DNA of 62,000 bases from Apostichopus japonicus (lineage: Eukaryota; Echinodermata; Holothuroidea; Aspidochirotida; Stichopodidae), in contig NC_092569.1 in assembly GCF_037975245.1 (NCBI RefSeq), forward strand, positions 26,797,168-26,859,167, given 5' to 3'. The translations under genes and the position numbers were made by a program. Below, piece after piece: positions 61,236 through 62,000 of this stretch. Each line of letters starts with the position of its first letter. Positions within the stretch are counted from its first letter, which is position 1. A model generated the notes under the pieces. It was given only the letters and a program-made list of their open reading frames with translations. It was not told where the DNA came from and made no database searches.

Positions 61236-61276
61236 AATTCATACCAGTACTACACCATTTTTGGTTCTTCTTCTGT

Positions 61277-61528
61277 TTAGTTCATATCATGGTCTCTTTC
61301 GTTCTTTGGTGTATCTGTCGTCTTGGTCCTAGTCCGCGTTGCCATCATTCTAGAAGCAAACCAGAAAAGTTGTACATGAAGTTTCTCTTTAATTTTAGTT
61401 CGAGTATGTCCTAAATTTAAACTGCAATATTCGTAATAATGCTGGTTGCTAAATGAGGGAAATCCTTGCGGTTTCCTGGTACCAGCAGACGTATCCAAAA
61501 AAGAAAGTTCCATCAAATAAGAAACGTT
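61277..61528 (-). CDS. Possible terminal coding exon, unrecognised (very uncertain)
   Basis: The minus strand is open for about 80 codons and ends in TAA at 61277-61279. Composition is ordinary for protein (mixed Lys, Thr, Arg, Phe, Tyr), unlike the low-complexity frames elsewhere. The frame opens just after TTCTAG at about 61529-61534, which could serve as a splice acceptor, although the preceding pyrimidine tract is weak. There is no ATG before the second codon, no known domain and no visible partner exon. It may equally be chance or a transposon relic. Confidence 0.15.
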   Translation of the reverse strand, partial: NVSYLMELSFLDTSAGTRKPQGFPSFSNQHYYEYCSLNLGHTRTKIKEKLHVQLFWFASRMMATRTRTKTTDTPKNERDHDMN

Positions 61529-61537
61529 CTAGAACGT
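61524..61537. other. 14-bp perfect palindrome ACGTTCTAGAACGT
   Basis: Perfect inverted repeat with a TTCTAGAA core, which resembles two abutting heat-shock-element half sites (TTC..GAA). A single occurrence with no adjacent promoter evidence, so a regulatory role is only a possibility. Confidence 0.3.
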
Positions 61538-61753
61538 ACCGTCAAAAATTTCATCTTCAAGTAAATATATTGACATTTTGCAGCAAAAGGAGAAATTTCT
61601 TAAGTGTAATAAGTGAGGAAATTAACTTTGTGCTGCAAACGCCAACATTACTATTTATCAAATGTTACCCACTTCAACATTTGGAAACAAAAAGATAACT
61701 TATGCTCACATCAGAAATTCATCATTACCACGGACAATTTGCAGCAAAACTTG

Positions 61754-61763
61754 ATGACGTCAT
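61754..61763. promoter_or_regulatory. CRE-like palindrome ATGACGTCAT
   Basis: Contains the full consensus TGACGTCA bound by CREB/ATF bZIP factors. It lies in the single-copy flank with no identified transcript nearby. A match of this length could be chance, so it is recorded as a site only. Confidence 0.25.
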
Positions 61764-62000
61764 TTCAACATATTCAACAAAAGGTTTGATTACGCTTCCA
61801 TCAGAATGCTATCCGTTCAGCATTTTGCAGCAATTATCCAGAAAAGGATCTTAATATTTTGACGGCACCTTTACTTGTTCATAGGTTACTACAACTGGAT
61901 TAATCGACAGTAACTGTTAACATTTGGTTTCTTGTCATAACATATATAGACGTATGCTTAACCGCATGAAAAAGTATGGTAAAAGATAACATGTTTTTCG

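Larger units (their letters stand above)
61236..62000. other. Apparently single-copy flank, no gene established
   Basis: Base composition and word use differ from the satellite. Open frames exist on both strands (61277-61516 minus, 61453-61698 plus) but overlap, are short and have no recognised domain. The sequence TTTGCAGCAA recurs at 61577, 61738 and 61824 inside weakly similar surroundings of about 50 bp, suggesting an old, degenerate repeat. Confidence 0.6.

Noticed and set aside
61453-61698. 81-codon plus-strand ORF
   Set aside because: Overlaps a minus-strand frame, no recognised domain, no promoter or splice evidence; left unannotated as a gene.

Overview
The window is eukaryotic, non-genic DNA. 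About 58 kb (roughly 803-60028) is one giant satellite domain, with dispersed transposon fragments on both sides. There are no tRNA or rRNA genes, no bacterial-type operons and no convincing intact protein gene. A degraded L1/Tx1-type LINE on the left and a hAT-type MITE on the right suggest an invertebrate animal genome. A cnidarian or similar marine invertebrate is my guess, at low confidence. The array itself looks like heterochromatic, possibly pericentromeric or centromeric, satellite DNA; that is inference.

Layout. 1-785 is a 5'-truncated, frameshifted LINE reverse-transcriptase fragment on the minus strand, running off the left edge. 803-1030 is a short ATGGTGAA-type minisatellite. 1031-59182 is an AT-rich satellite with a monomer of about 46 bp (roughly 51.6 kb, about 1,120 monomers). 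It is interrupted at repeatable places by blocks of 8-bp minisatellite. B blocks (AAATGACC) lie at 6207, 19313, 32799 and 47021. C blocks (GGTAGCAT) occur ten times, from 9434 to 58602. D blocks (AAATGGTA/AAACGGTA) lie at 45962 and 52922-55279. 59183-60028 is an 11-12-bp minisatellite (ATGGTGATGAA type). 60034-61235 is a small tandem family of about 211 bp, whose fourth copy is split by a 384-bp hAT-like MITE with a target-site duplication. 61240-62000 is apparently single-copy sequence with only weak coding hints.

The satellite is hierarchical. The 46-bp monomer is itself a diverged dimer of a 20-bp and a 26-bp half. Diagnostic monomer variants recur in fixed order. Pentamers of 229 bp have been amplified locally (two to four copies). 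Higher units of 0.9, 1.0, 1.5, 2.1-2.7 and 3.62 kb are tandemly duplicated. All of this sits inside a super-repeat of about 13.1-14.2 kb whose order is pre-B monomers, B block, post-B monomers, C block, post-C monomers, mid-type monomers. B and D blocks share flanking sequence, so they look like alternative 8-bp expansions at one ancestral site. Copy number of the 8-bp blocks differs widely between super-repeats (B: about 115, 30, 34 and 84 units).

Long open frames within the 8-bp blocks are arithmetic artefacts: 8 is not a multiple of 3, so a stop-free unit stays open in all three frames. They are not annotated as genes. The most interesting content is the nested higher-order repeat with conserved minisatellite positions, the CpG-per-8-bp D array, and several near-identical recent duplications.
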